Shown: positions 52,591 to 62,480, numbered from the stretch's first letter. The stretch: 64,000 nucleotides of DNA from Acetatifactor sp. (GCA_024695935.1 JAILHH010000014.1:53057-117056); one strand, 5' to 3'. The notes: a model not told the origin generated them from the letters alone. Translations and numbers: made by a program.

Positions 52591-53946
52591 CTAACTTACA
52601 GCGATCATCTTGCACTCGGAAAATGTCTCCTGGCGCATGGTATAATCCGTATCTCTGTCCACCAGTTTTATCATCACGTCTGCGATCTCTGGATCGAACT
52701 GGGTGCCCTTTCCTTTTACCAGTTCTTCTCTGACGGTCTTTTGAGGCATGCAGTCCCTGTAATTTCTCTTTGAAGTCATTGTATCATATGCATCGGCAAC
52801 GGCTATTATGCGGGCCACCTCCGGAATGTCTTTTCCTAAGATCCCGTTCGGATAACCTAAACCGTCGTACCTCTCATGGTGATACAATGCACCGTCCCTT
52901 AGTTTCGGGGACATGGTGATCCTCTCAAGGATATTGCTGCCAATCACAGGATGGGACTTTATAAGGGAAAATTCCCTCTCACTTAGTTTATCGGTCTTGT
53001 TAATTATATCATCCGGAATTCCGATCTTTCCCACATCATGAAGGAGCGCCGCAAGATAGATATCCCTGCACTCCTCACCGGTCTTTCCGAGTTTTTTTGC
53101 TATCATGTCAGAATATTCCGCCACCCTCCTTGAATGACCGTGTGTGTATTCATCCTTTGCATCTATGGCTTCCGCAAGGGCGGATGTGGTCTGCTCCAGC
53201 ATCTGCTGAATATGACCCTGCTCTTCCTTTAAGAGCTTTACCTCACGCTTGTGACTTTTTATCATCATGGAATTCAGATCCCTGACAGTCACTGTAAATA
53301 ATACAAACACAAGACCCGCCAAAGTCATGTTTGTAATGGATATTCCATAGATCATTATCTGCAAAACGGATGTGACCATGGGAATAACGGAAAAGAGTAT
53401 AAGCGTTGTCCTCAATAGTCTTCTGTCCGATCTGAAATTATTATATATGATGATCAAATGTGACACCATCACGATAAGCGGTAATGAATAACATAATATA
53501 AATCCGTCTGCCCTGTGATAAATATTGTTCTCGTCAAAATAATAATAGAAATCGCAAAACTGAGATATCACTAACATTAATACAGCGATCAGGATACAGA
53601 TCTTTGAAAACAATAAAAGCTTCGGTGCATCCTTAACTCCCGCCTCCACACTCAGCACATCCTCCAGATACAGGCTGTAGGAAAACAGAACAAACAATAA
53701 TAAAAAGAAAACCAGGAAATTACTGAGCCTCACCATGATAAAACCAAGGTTTGAGGTATCACCCCTGAAAATATAGGCGCACCTGTCTGCCAAAAGAAGG
53801 ATCATAGATCCTGTTCCAAGTAAAAACAAAGCGATCCTTCTCTTTATGGTCAATGACTCCGTCAAAAGACTGAGAAGGGCAAGCATTCCGCAAATACCGC
53901 TTAAAACCAGCATAATGTTTAACTGATGGGTCTGAATAAACTGCAT
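52591..53946 (-). CDS. Membrane HD-GYP c-di-GMP phosphodiesterase
   Basis: Seven or eight membrane segments fill the first 240 residues, followed by a short helical linker. An HD-GYP domain ends the protein with HGHSRRVAEYSDMIA, LLHDVGKIGIPD, SHPVIGSNIL, HHERYDGLGYP and AVADAYDTMTS. All HD-GYP hallmarks are intact, so it should hydrolyse c-di-GMP at the membrane. A TTG at 53977-53979 opens the frame; the ATG at 53944-53946 with GGAGA six bases upstream is preferred. It lies between the two glucanase genes on the same strand but has its own terminator. Confidence 0.92.
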   Translation of the reverse strand: MQFIQTHQLNIMLVLSGICGMLALLSLLTESLTIKRRIALFLLGTGSMILLLADRCAYIFRGDTSNLGFIMVRLSNFLVFFLLLFVLFSYSLYLEDVLSVEAGVKDAPKLLLFSKICILIAVLMLVISQFCDFYYYFDENNIYHRADGFILCYSLPLIVMVSHLIIIYNNFRSDRRLLRTTLILFSVIPMVTSVLQIMIYGISITNMTLAGLVFVLFTVTVRDLNSMMIKSHKREVKLLKEEQGHIQQMLEQTTSALAEAIDAKDEYTHGHSRRVAEYSDMIAKKLGKTGEECRDIYLAALLHDVGKIGIPDDIINKTDKLSEREFSLIKSHPVIGSNILERITMSPKLRDGALYHHERYDGLGYPNGILGKDIPEVARIIAVADAYDTMTSKRNYRDCMPQKTVREELVKGKGTQFDPEIADVMIKLVDRDTDYTMRQETFSECKMIAVS

Positions 53947-54141
53947 AAATCTCTCCACTTGTGAGTATGGGAACAGCAAATTATTCCCTGGGTTAACGTT
54001 CCGATTACATTGTACTATCCTTTAATATGATTAGCACCACAAAATAAAATATTCACGCGGCACCGCTTATATATCGTCATCACCCCAAATAACTTTAGAG
54101 GTGAAATACCATTTTTTGCAAAAATTATCCCGGTAAACAAA

Positions 54142-54176
54142 AGACAGCCCTGCATTTTTATTGCAGAGCCGTCCGC
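54142..54176 (-). terminator. Terminator after the 555-aa chemoreceptor gene
   Basis: A stem of about 14 pairs with mismatches (GACAGCCCTGCA with TGCAGAGCCGTC, AT-rich loop) is followed on the minus strand by TTTTGTTTACC, ten bases past the stop. Confidence 0.7.
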
Positions 54177-54184
54177 TTATTCTT

Positions 54185-55852
54185 TTATAATGTAAATGTA
54201 GCGAGAACTCCCTTCAGATCATCTGTAAGTGACTGAAGAGAATTTACATTTGTGAGGATTCCGTCCATCATATCCTCCTGTACTGTAGCAAGACCCGTAA
54301 CCTCCTCGGTGCTGCTGCTTATGGTCTCTGCAAGATCCGAGATCTGCTCCATTGAATTGCACAGATTTGAAGTATTTGCGGACACCTGCTCCGTAACTGC
54401 GGCAACGCTTGTGATATCATTTGTCACATTGTCAATACGTTCCTTGATTCCGTCAAAGAATTCCTGCGCCTTCTTTGTGAGGTCGATACCAAGTTCAACG
54501 GATCTGTTACCCTCATCCATGAGACTTACGGACTCCTGGATACTGTTGTGAATATCGCTAATGATATCTCCGATCTTCTTCGTAGCTTCTCCGGACTCGT
54601 CAGCAAGTTTTCCAACCTCCTCAGCTACTACCGCAAATCCCTTACCCTGTTCGCCGGCACGGGCTGCCTCTATGGAAGCATTGAGTGCAAGGAGATTTGT
54701 CTGGCCGGAGATGTCTGCTATAAGTTTTACGACTTCTTCTATAGTATTGGACATATCCGCGAGTTCAAGCATCTTTTTGTATGTGACAGAGACATGCTCC
54801 TCTATTACGTTCATCTGGTTTACAGCTTCCTTAAGCTGCTTGTTTCCTTTTTCCGCATCGCTTACTGTCAGATGGGATTCATCCGTCACATGCTCGATAC
54901 TCTCCGCAATGTTTTCCATTCCTTTTGTGATCTCTTCCACCATGGTGGCATTGATCTTTGTGAGTTCCGACTGATTCTTGGTGCTTCCGGATACATCGGT
55001 CGATCTCTCCACGATATTTGCGGATTTTACCTTTGTATCATCGGCTGTGACAGCCAGCTTTTCTGCAATGTCCGCGATCTCAAGGGAGTTTTGCGTGGTG
55101 GTATTCAAAAGTTTTCCCAGATTGTCACGCATATTGATCATGGCTTCTACGATTCGTCCGATCTCATCTTTTCTGGCAACAAGCTTGTCCGGAAGCCATA
55201 CCTTAAGATTTCCCTTTGATATCTCATCACAGAAATTGATGAGGGTATTGAACTCTCTAAACATCAATTTAACGAATATAAATACCAGGATCGCTATGAC
55301 AACGATAAAGATAACTGCCAAAGGAATGGTGGCAGTACGGACTCCGGTAACCACGGAATCTACAACCGTGTTATATATTCCCACATCCATGGATGCGTAG
55401 AGCTGACCGTCTAGGTAAATAGGATACATTACATCATAGGTCCAGGCATTCTGCACATCCGCCCAGAACTGGCTGGTCTTGATATCTCCCTTTTGACAAG
55501 CAGGAACCGTGTAGGTGACATCATCGGAATAGTTCTTTCCAATCTTTTGTTCATCTGAATGAGCTATTGCTGTAACGGTGGTATCGATAACCACGGCATA
55601 GGCAAAATCGGGGTTTGATGCGATCAGATCATTTACAAAGACCTGCAGATCGTCAACCGTCCCTCCCCTCTCAAGAATTATCTCAGCCTGGCGAGCCACC
55701 TGCTTATCCTCATTTACAAACTGTTCTACCAATGCGTCTGCGATCCTGCCCTTTGCCACTCGCACGGTAAGAGCAAGGATTATTGATATACTTGCCGCAA
55801 AAAGTATAGCCATGATACCAACAATCTTTGTCTTTAAAGATATTTTTTTCAT
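54185..55852 (-). CDS. Methyl-accepting chemotaxis protein with single-Cache sensor
   Basis: This 555-residue chemoreceptor has a helix at about 9-31 and an extracellular region of about 135 residues with single-Cache features (FAYAVVIDTTVTAIAHSDEQKIGKN-like segment, YPIYLDGQLYASMDVGI). A second helix lies at 172-196, then HAMP. The signalling domain has its tip at [20 protein letters not shown] and EQGKGFAVVAEEVGKLADES. It differs from the other receptor here (677 residues, double Cache). It stands between the HD-GYP gene and the GH81 gene. The ligand is unknown; a glucan breakdown product is possible from context only. Confidence 0.93.
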   Translation of the reverse strand: MKKISLKTKIVGIMAILFAASISIILALTVRVAKGRIADALVEQFVNEDKQVARQAEIILERGGTVDDLQVFVNDLIASNPDFAYAVVIDTTVTAIAHSDEQKIGKNYSDDVTYTVPACQKGDIKTSQFWADVQNAWTYDVMYPIYLDGQLYASMDVGIYNTVVDSVVTGVRTATIPLAVIFIVVIAILVFIFVKLMFREFNTLINFCDEISKGNLKVWLPDKLVARKDEIGRIVEAMINMRDNLGKLLNTTTQNSLEIADIAEKLAVTADDTKVKSANIVERSTDVSGSTKNQSELTKINATMVEEITKGMENIAESIEHVTDESHLTVSDAEKGNKQLKEAVNQMNVIEEHVSVTYKKMLELADMSNTIEEVVKLIADISGQTNLLALNASIEAARAGEQGKGFAVVAEEVGKLADESGEATKKIGDIISDIHNSIQESVSLMDEGNRSVELGIDLTKKAQEFFDGIKERIDNVTNDITSVAAVTEQVSANTSNLCNSMEQISDLAETISSSTEEVTGLATVQEDMMDGILTNVNSLQSLTDDLKGVLATFTL

Positions 55853-55903
55853 TATGACCCTCCTGCATATATTCTATCGTATTGTCTAATAAACTTTAAT
55901 GAT

Positions 55904-55932
55904 ATTATAACATAGCAGAATTCTCATGAAAA
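55904..55932 (-). promoter_or_regulatory. Promoter of the 555-aa chemoreceptor gene
   Basis: On the minus strand TTTTCA (55927-55932), a 17-base spacer and TATAAT (55904-55909) with a TGT extended -10 stand about 50 bases before the ATG. Confidence 0.6.
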
Positions 55933-55995
55933 CATAAATTGTCAATTATATTCGTTAATTTTTTATCATTTTCTAATAATTATCCCTAAAATATA

Positions 55996-56033
55996 CAAAT
56001 GGACAGAAGATATGATTTTCTATCCTCTGCCCA
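55996..56033 (-). terminator. Terminator after the GH81 gene
   Basis: A 13-pair stem with two G-U pairs, TGGACAGAAGATA (56000-56012) with TATCCTCTGCCCA (56021-56033), is followed on the minus strand by TTTGTATATTTT. Confidence 0.75.
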
Positions 56034-56057
56034 TCCTTCATCGTGGCATATATTTAT

Positions 56058-59000
56058 TTATCTGCCCATGATCTCTGCTTCCCAGAGGGAATAACCATAG
56101 GGAAGTGCTCTCTTTACACCCTGGATCTTTACAAACCTTGCCTCTGTCTCATCAAATGTAACGTTATCTACACCGCCTGTCATACCTGTAAGGCCCTTTA
56201 TTTGTGTAAATGCGTTTCCGTCATTTGAAACATAAATATCATAGCTCTCACCGTAGGCATTTTCCCATTTAAGTATCACTTCCGAAACCGTATGGACTTC
56301 TCCAAGGTCAAATATGATCCATGCATCATCGGAAAAATCTGAAGCCCATCTCGTTCCGGCATCTCCATCGATGGCATTACTTACCGGTGTACCGATATTC
56401 TCTTCACCGGAGGCATCAGCCCCTGCGATATGAAGCTTTACGATTTCCTTTGTATCGCCCTGTCCGGGTCCGTTTCCTTCCCCCTCTTTGTCAGGGGTTG
56501 ATGCTCCGGAATAGATTTCCATCTCCCAGAGGGAATAACCGTAGGGAAGCGCTCTCTCGACGCCCTGAAGTCTTACATATCTGGCGCTTCTTGCATCAAA
56601 TCTGACAATGTCCTCACCGCCGTCCGAATCATCCACTGTTGCGGCAACATCAAAGTTTATGCCGTCATTTGAAGTCTCGATGCGATATCTTTTGCCAAAA
56701 GCTGCCTCCCATTTAAGTACTGCTTCACTTACAATGTATTCGGTCCCAAGATCAACCGTGATACTTGCATTGTCGGAAAAATCCGAGGACCATCTGGTGC
56801 CTTCATCTCCGTCAACCGCATTTGATGCTGCAGTTCCAATGCTCTCTTCACCTGAAGCAAATACTTCCTTACCCTTAGCAAGGTTTTCATTTGACACTAT
56901 GGGAGAACCGGTATTGCCACCTCCGTTTTGAGTTCCTTCCACCACTTCCATCTCCCAGAGAGAGTATCCATAGGGAAGAGCTCTCCTGATGCCCTGCATC
57001 TTTACATATCTGCAGTTTACTGCATTAAATGTGATCTCATCGATTCCTCCGTCACCGTCAGAAACTTCATAAACTTTCTGCCATGAAGATGCATCATTTG
57101 AAACCTCTATCCTGTAAGCAGAAGCATATGCGGCTTCCCAGTCAAGGATCACTTTGTTTACTGACTTTTCACTTCCAAGGTCAATGTAAATCCACTCATC
57201 GTCAGTAAATGCAGATGACCAGCGGGTTCCCTGATTCCGGTCAAAAGCCATGTCCGGTCCTACACCCACATTTTCCGATGAGGATGCAACTGCCTTGTCA
57301 CCGCTTACGGGAGTGGGCTCAGGGGCCTCGTTAGAATCAGTAAGATTGATATCAAAGTTTCTGTCCTTAAACACTTCAAAGCTTACAAGCTTCTTTCCAC
57401 CCACTGTGGCTTTTCCAATGTCGTTTCCGTTTACTTTGAAATTGACGGTCTTTGCTGCATTTGTGGGATTCCATACAACTGCGGTATATTTTCCGTTTTT
57501 GTTATAAACGGTTGCCGAGAGATCTCCGGTTGCTATGATATCCGTGGTCTTAACGCCAAGCTCTGTCATGGCATTAATAAACCAATATGTGTTTGCGGTA
57601 TCGGTCTTTTGAACTTCCGCAGCGTGTGCATTAAAGAGATTAAGGGCTCTGCCGGGATTAGTCTGAGACAGGAAAGGCCATGTTATATGCTGCCAACCCG
57701 TATCCTGGTGTGCATATTCTCTGAGCATCCTGTCGATCTCTGCCTCGCTCTTTCCCTCATTTCTTGCTGCCTGTGCGGCCTTTGCCTTTGCTATATCCGT
57801 ATCGGCTTCTAGACCTGCATAGATTTCAGCACATCTTCCCTGATTCATGCCGTAATAAGTCAGATACTCTGAGATTGGAAGCCACTGGATTCCATATACA
57901 TAAAGCGGCTGACCTCCAAAGAAAGTACCGTAGAAATTGATGCTTCCATATACCTGACCCACCACTTCGTAAGGCCAGTCATTTATCCAGTTGTCCCTGT
58001 CATAATCAAACCAGTACTGCTCTACCGCCTCCATCTCGGTGGTAAATCCGAATGCACCCGCATCTCTGTATGTATCATTTTCAGTGAGAACACCCCACAA
58101 ATACATACTTACCCAGCTAAAGAGTGACTCGGATGCCGATTCCTGATTGTTTCCGGAATCATTGTCCGCATATCCTCCTGCCCAGGAATGACCTTCATAG
58201 AGATCATAAGCTCTGAACCTGCAATATTCGCTGTCCGTATCGGAGGGATTTGCATAATCTCTGATCATGAGCTCTATCATGTCTTTGTAGTCGTTATAAA
58301 ATCCGTCATCATATGCCGCAAGTACTGTTGCCGCAAACATGAAATATCCGTATGTGAAATGATGATCACAGATCGCTGTATTTGCACCAAATTCACTGTT
58401 TTTATAAAACAGTGTTCCCCAGTTCTCATTGTAGATAAAGTAACTGATATCGCTTGGTCCGTCATATGTGAACCAGTTTACGAGGATATTTTTCATCCTT
58501 GACAGGAATACATCTCTAAGTTCACTGTCCCCGATCTGATCTGCCATGAGTACGCCCATTCCCAGCGGATGGAGATTTTTTCCTTCCCAATAAGCGTCAC
58601 CCGCAGGATTTAAATCCTTTGTGGCATCTTCCAAGAGTCCCAGATATGAACGAAGTGCGTTTATATCGAATTCCCCATTTTTCGGCATAGCAAATGTGGG
58701 AACAAGACCGGCAAATATTGCCGAAGTCTCAAACCGGTTCTTTGCAATGGCCTTCATATCTCCTCTGACTGAGGTATAGGTTGCAAATGAACCGTTGTCA
58801 TCAGAGGAATGCTTCCACTGATGTGGGAGCAGACACTGGATCGTCTCGTTTGAAAATCCGGCTCTCTTAAGATTGGTTGTAACCTGATAGAAAGTCTTAA
58901 CCTCTGCAAGGCTCTCGTTATAATCATAGGTAACACTTGTATCCACAGGGAATGCATAACCGTGTGAATAGAATGTCTCTATCTGACCCTTTCCTGTCAT

Positions 59001-60734
59001 GGTACCGATGGACATATATCCGTTGTCCCCGGGGAAGGTGATCTTTATATAATTTCCGATCTTTGCAAAAACCGTGCCCTGAGGAACTGTGAGACAATAG
59101 TTTGTCTCGCTTGTCTTTGTCTTGTTCTTGTTATCATCATCCACTACCCTGATTCCGATATGATCGGCGGTAACAGAATCCTGATTGTTTGTAAGGATCG
59201 AATTTCCGGCTCCGTTATAAATTTCTGTAAGATTTGGTGCGGAGATATAAACGGTCCTTGTGCTTCCAAACTCTGTAAAGATATAGGGTGAACCCTTTAC
59301 AAAGGTGGCCTTCATTGCCTGATGATCTTCGTCGAAAAGTCCCAGTGTCACAGAGTAATCACTGTATCCTAACACCTTGTCATAGGATGAAATGCTGTCC
59401 AGATTTTCAGGGATCACATAAAGATCCACTGCTGTTTCAGTATTTACGGAAACATTTACATCCGTGGGTCCCATGGTGGGAAGCCACCCTTCAGTGGTAG
59501 TTATCACAGAAAGCCCCTGAGGTGTGAACCTGGTCTTAAAGGGCAGTGTACTCATGGGATTTCCAAAGCGGTTAATGAGTGATGACTGCCACCAGTCATT
59601 ACTGTCGATGGGAGCCTTTAAACTCTCATCAATATATACGGGAAGCTTTGCCTGCTCCAGATACATATCGTTGCTGATAAGATTTCCCTTTTTATACTGT
59701 TTGATACGCGACTTTGGAAGCTCGGGAATACTGTAATTTGGCCTTGCATCACCGTTTTTGTATTCATAAACCTTGAATTCCTTTATGGAGAATCCGCTGC
59801 CGGCTTCAACTCTGGTGTAGCCGTACATTCTCACATATCTGGCTGTTGCATAGAGAGGTATATTGGCTTTTTCAAAAGCATGACCCCTTGTCTGCCTGTA
59901 GATCGTGGTAAAATTGTTACCGTCTGTGGATACCTGGATATCGTATATCTTTCCTGCATCCGATTCCCAGTCGATGATCACACGTCCCAATGTATAATTT
60001 CTTCCAAGATCCACAGTGATCCACTGATCATCCCTCTCTCCCGATGTCCAATGCGTGTTATCCTGACCGTCCACCGCATTCTTTGCAAGAACCGATGTCT
60101 GATCGATGACGCCGTTATTGTACATCCACCATGCGTCTCTTAGAGACGATACAGTGACATTTTTATTGAGTGCAAGATTTGTTCCGTAATCTACGGGTCT
60201 CTTGGTCAGGCCGTCAAGTCCCATTATTTCGAATTCGTAAAGTGAATAACCGTATGCAGGAAGCTGCTTTTCGATCATATTGATACGCACGTATCTTGCG
60301 GATGTATTGATATTAAGCTTCTCGTTTCCACCATTACTGTCAGTGGTGCTGTAAACCTCTGACCAGTTCATCTCATCATTTGATACCTGGATATTGTAGG
60401 CTTTTGCGAATGCCCCTTCCCAATAGAGGTTTACTCCGGTGATCGCAGTAACCTTTCCCAAGTCCACATACATCCATTCGGATGTATTGTCCCAGGAACT
60501 CTCCCATCTGGTGTTGGTAGAACCGTCCACTGCCGATGAAGGGTCACTGTTAGCTGCAGAAGAGCTGGCATAAACCATTCTTCCGACAGATACGGCATAG
60601 GGATCATTCTCTGCCGCATAAACCCTTGATACCCCAACATCAAAAGACGGCATCATAACTACTGCCGTTAAAGCTGCGAGTACGCCTGACACTATTCTGC
60701 CTGTCAGCCTCCTCATTTTGATTTTGTGTAACAT
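56058..60734 (-). CDS. Giant secreted GH81 endo-beta-1,3-glucanase with five F5/8C domains
   Basis: A signal peptide (IVSGVLAALTAVVMMPS, YAAEN) leads to two F5/8C domains (45-173, 185-325). The GH81 catalytic module covers about 345-1070, with HPLGMGVLMADQIGD, the aspartate in CDHHFTYGYFMFA (D790) and the glutamate in NNQESASESLFSW (E865). These match the conserved acid residues of GH81 laminarinases. A small beta domain to about 1125 precedes three more F5/8C domains (1143-1267, 1286-1410, 1435-1558), which share RALPYGYSLWEME. These domains probably bind glucan. GGAGGAGAAG precedes the ATG at 60732-60734. No surface anchor is seen. Confidence 0.92.
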   Translation of the reverse strand: MLHKIKMRRLTGRIVSGVLAALTAVVMMPSFDVGVSRVYAAENDPYAVSVGRMVYASSSAANSDPSSAVDGSTNTRWESSWDNTSEWMYVDLGKVTAITGVNLYWEGAFAKAYNIQVSNDEMNWSEVYSTTDSNGGNEKLNINTSARYVRINMIEKQLPAYGYSLYEFEIMGLDGLTKRPVDYGTNLALNKNVTVSSLRDAWWMYNNGVIDQTSVLAKNAVDGQDNTHWTSGERDDQWITVDLGRNYTLGRVIIDWESDAGKIYDIQVSTDGNNFTTIYRQTRGHAFEKANIPLYATARYVRMYGYTRVEAGSGFSIKEFKVYEYKNGDARPNYSIPELPKSRIKQYKKGNLISNDMYLEQAKLPVYIDESLKAPIDSNDWWQSSLINRFGNPMSTLPFKTRFTPQGLSVITTTEGWLPTMGPTDVNVSVNTETAVDLYVIPENLDSISSYDKVLGYSDYSVTLGLFDEDHQAMKATFVKGSPYIFTEFGSTRTVYISAPNLTEIYNGAGNSILTNNQDSVTADHIGIRVVDDDNKNKTKTSETNYCLTVPQGTVFAKIGNYIKITFPGDNGYMSIGTMTGKGQIETFYSHGYAFPVDTSVTYDYNESLAEVKTFYQVTTNLKRAGFSNETIQCLLPHQWKHSSDDNGSFATYTSVRGDMKAIAKNRFETSAIFAGLVPTFAMPKNGEFDINALRSYLGLLEDATKDLNPAGDAYWEGKNLHPLGMGVLMADQIGDSELRDVFLSRMKNILVNWFTYDGPSDISYFIYNENWGTLFYKNSEFGANTAICDHHFTYGYFMFAATVLAAYDDGFYNDYKDMIELMIRDYANPSDTDSEYCRFRAYDLYEGHSWAGGYADNDSGNNQESASESLFSWVSMYLWGVLTENDTYRDAGAFGFTTEMEAVEQYWFDYDRDNWINDWPYEVVGQVYGSINFYGTFFGGQPLYVYGIQWLPISEYLTYYGMNQGRCAEIYAGLEADTDIAKAKAAQAARNEGKSEAEIDRMLREYAHQDTGWQHITWPFLSQTNPGRALNLFNAHAAEVQKTDTANTYWFINAMTELGVKTTDIIATGDLSATVYNKNGKYTAVVWNPTNAAKTVNFKVNGNDIGKATVGGKKLVSFEVFKDRNFDINLTDSNEAPEPTPVSGDKAVASSSENVGVGPDMAFDRNQGTRWSSAFTDDEWIYIDLGSEKSVNKVILDWEAAYASAYRIEVSNDASSWQKVYEVSDGDGGIDEITFNAVNCRYVKMQGIRRALPYGYSLWEMEVVEGTQNGGGNTGSPIVSNENLAKGKEVFASGEESIGTAASNAVDGDEGTRWSSDFSDNASITVDLGTEYIVSEAVLKWEAAFGKRYRIETSNDGINFDVAATVDDSDGGEDIVRFDARSARYVRLQGVERALPYGYSLWEMEIYSGASTPDKEGEGNGPGQGDTKEIVKLHIAGADASGEENIGTPVSNAIDGDAGTRWASDFSDDAWIIFDLGEVHTVSEVILKWENAYGESYDIYVSNDGNAFTQIKGLTGMTGGVDNVTFDETEARFVKIQGVKRALPYGYSLWEAEIMGR

Positions 60735-60806
60735 CTTCTCCTCCTTAACACTACAACTCTATTTGCCCCTGTCATGTACATTAATGATAAGTAACACGAC
60801 ATTTTA

Positions 60807-60835
60807 AGTTTAACCTTCATAATGTTAAGGAACAA
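60807..60835 (-). promoter_or_regulatory. Possible promoter of the GH81 gene
   Basis: On the minus strand TTGTTC (60830-60835), a 17-base spacer and TAAACT (60807-60812) lie about 70 bases before the start codon. No regulator binding repeat was recognised between it and the gene. Confidence 0.4.
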
Positions 60836-60896
60836 GGTGACGATTTTACAATAGATTGGATTATTTTGAAAAAACTCCTGTCCGGGATACATCCCA

Positions 60897-62480
60897 TTAA
60901 TCCCACATATTTCTCTTGTTGTTCTTTTTATAGGCTTTTGCCCATTTGGATATCTCTTTTTTCATGGCATAATTTCTGGTATTTTCCTTGCCAAGATTTT
61001 TATACAACTCATATCTTTTTTCAGATAACTCACCGCTTGCAATGGCTGCTTTTATGGCGCATCCCGGCTCCGTATCATGTCTGCAATTGCTGAACCTGCA
61101 TCTGCTCATAAGTTCCACAATATCGGAAAATGTCTCATCGATGCCATCCTGTACATTCGCCATGCCGACTTCACGCATGCCCGGAGTATCTATTATGGTT
61201 ACACCGTTTGAAAGTTCGATGAGTTTCCTGTATGTGGTTGTGTGCCTGCCCTTGTCATCATCTTCTCGGATCTTTGATGTTTTCATGATCTCTTCACCTG
61301 TAATTGAATTGATGAGGGTTGATTTACCCGCTCCCGAAGAACCCATCAGGCATATGGTTGATCCGGACGTCATGTATTCTTTCAGTTCATCCAGTCCGAT
61401 GCCGTAGATGGAAGAAATGGCATGGGCACGCACTTTGTCTGAAATCTGCTCCACTTCCCGCACATACCTTCCGGGATTTGTGCAAAGATCGGATTTTGTA
61501 AGGATCACGACAGGTATCGCTCCGCCACCGGTGGCAATGCTAACGTATCTCGCTATACGGTTATAGCTGTAATCTTCATTGAGGGATGTGACGATAAACA
61601 GGTAATCCACATTGGCTGCCATATATTGCATAACTCCGGTCTTTGCCTGATCCGGCCTTTGCAGGAAACTTTTTCTCTCACAGACTGAGAGGATCAATGA
61701 ATCTCCTTGCCTGTTATATAAAAATGTCACATAATCGCCTACAACCGGCAGTTTTTCGGAATCCTCTTCATAAAAGTTTCCCTTTAACTTCGCCTGTATC
61801 TCCTGTTCCCAGAACCTGATCTTGTAACTATTTTTGTTAACTTCCGAGATCCTTCCAAGTTTTTCAACATGAAGCCACTGGCACGAAAACTTTAACGGCT
61901 TGTAATATGGAAAACCCTTTGTGAATTCTATTATTTCCTCTTCATCCTCACACTCCTCAAAGACAGGGGCCTCATAGAAATATCCATGAATATCTTCAAA
62001 ACCTTCATTCAACGGAAATGCCATAAAGGCATCGGCATTTCCAAATGCAGGATGATGGATATCAAAATGATCACAGGTCACAAACCCGTGCTTCGGATAA
62101 TATTCCGGCTCGCCACAGATCACTATGCCCTTATATCCGGCTTCTCCGGCCAGTGTCAGCGTTTCTTTTAGCAAAAGTGAGCCTATTCCCATACTGAAAT
62201 ATGTCGGTTCCACAGCAAGGGGCCCAAAGGTCAAAACCTCGTGTTCTTTATCCCCATCTACCACCTTTGACTTTGAATAAAAAATAGCTCCTACGATTTT
62301 TCCGTCAAGTTCTGCGACACGGCTTAGTTCCGGCAGATATTCCTCTGCGCTTCGAAGTTTATTTACCGTCAGATGTTCATTACATCCCGGGCCGTGTATA
62401 TTCCAAAAAGCGCGCATTGTCATTAGTTCTGTAGCATAATAGTCTTCTTTTGTTTCTTTTCTGATAATTATATTATTCAA
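60897..62480 (-). CDS. rsgA: GNAT acetyltransferase fused to the ribosome-maturation GTPase RsgA
   Basis: Residues 5-165 form a GNAT domain (FGPLAVEPTYFSMGIGSLLLKE, the acetyl-CoA loop). From about 200 to the end lies RsgA: an OB fold (205-270) and a circularly permuted GTPase with TKSDL (328-332) before the P-loop GSSGAGKST (380-388) and DTPGM (431-435). A zinc site follows (C461, C466, H468, C474). RsgA helps mature the 30S subunit. There is no methionine between the GNAT end and the OB fold, so this is a true fusion, not two genes. Translation starts at a TTG (62478-62480) with AAGGAG eight bases upstream. Confidence 0.93.
   Translation of the reverse strand: MNNIIIRKETKEDYYATELMTMRAFWNIHGPGCNEHLTVNKLRSAEEYLPELSRVAELDGKIVGAIFYSKSKVVDGDKEHEVLTFGPLAVEPTYFSMGIGSLLLKETLTLAGEAGYKGIVICGEPEYYPKHGFVTCDHFDIHHPAFGNADAFMAFPLNEGFEDIHGYFYEAPVFEECEDEEEIIEFTKGFPYYKPLKFSCQWLHVEKLGRISEVNKNSYKIRFWEQEIQAKLKGNFYEEDSEKLPVVGDYVTFLYNRQGDSLILSVCERKSFLQRPDQAKTGVMQYMAANVDYLFIVTSLNEDYSYNRIARYVSIATGGGAIPVVILTKSDLCTNPGRYVREVEQISDKVRAHAISSIYGIGLDELKEYMTSGSTICLMGSSGAGKSTLINSITGEEIMKTSKIREDDDKGRHTTTYRKLIELSNGVTIIDTPGMREVGMANVQDGIDETFSDIVELMSRCRFSNCRHDTEPGCAIKAAIASGELSEKRYELYKNLGKENTRNYAMKKEISKWAKAYKKNNKRNMWD

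Noticed and set aside
54548..55219. 223-codon plus-strand frame opposite the chemoreceptor gene
   Set aside because: It is the shadow of the conserved chemoreceptor signalling domain; no start signals were found.
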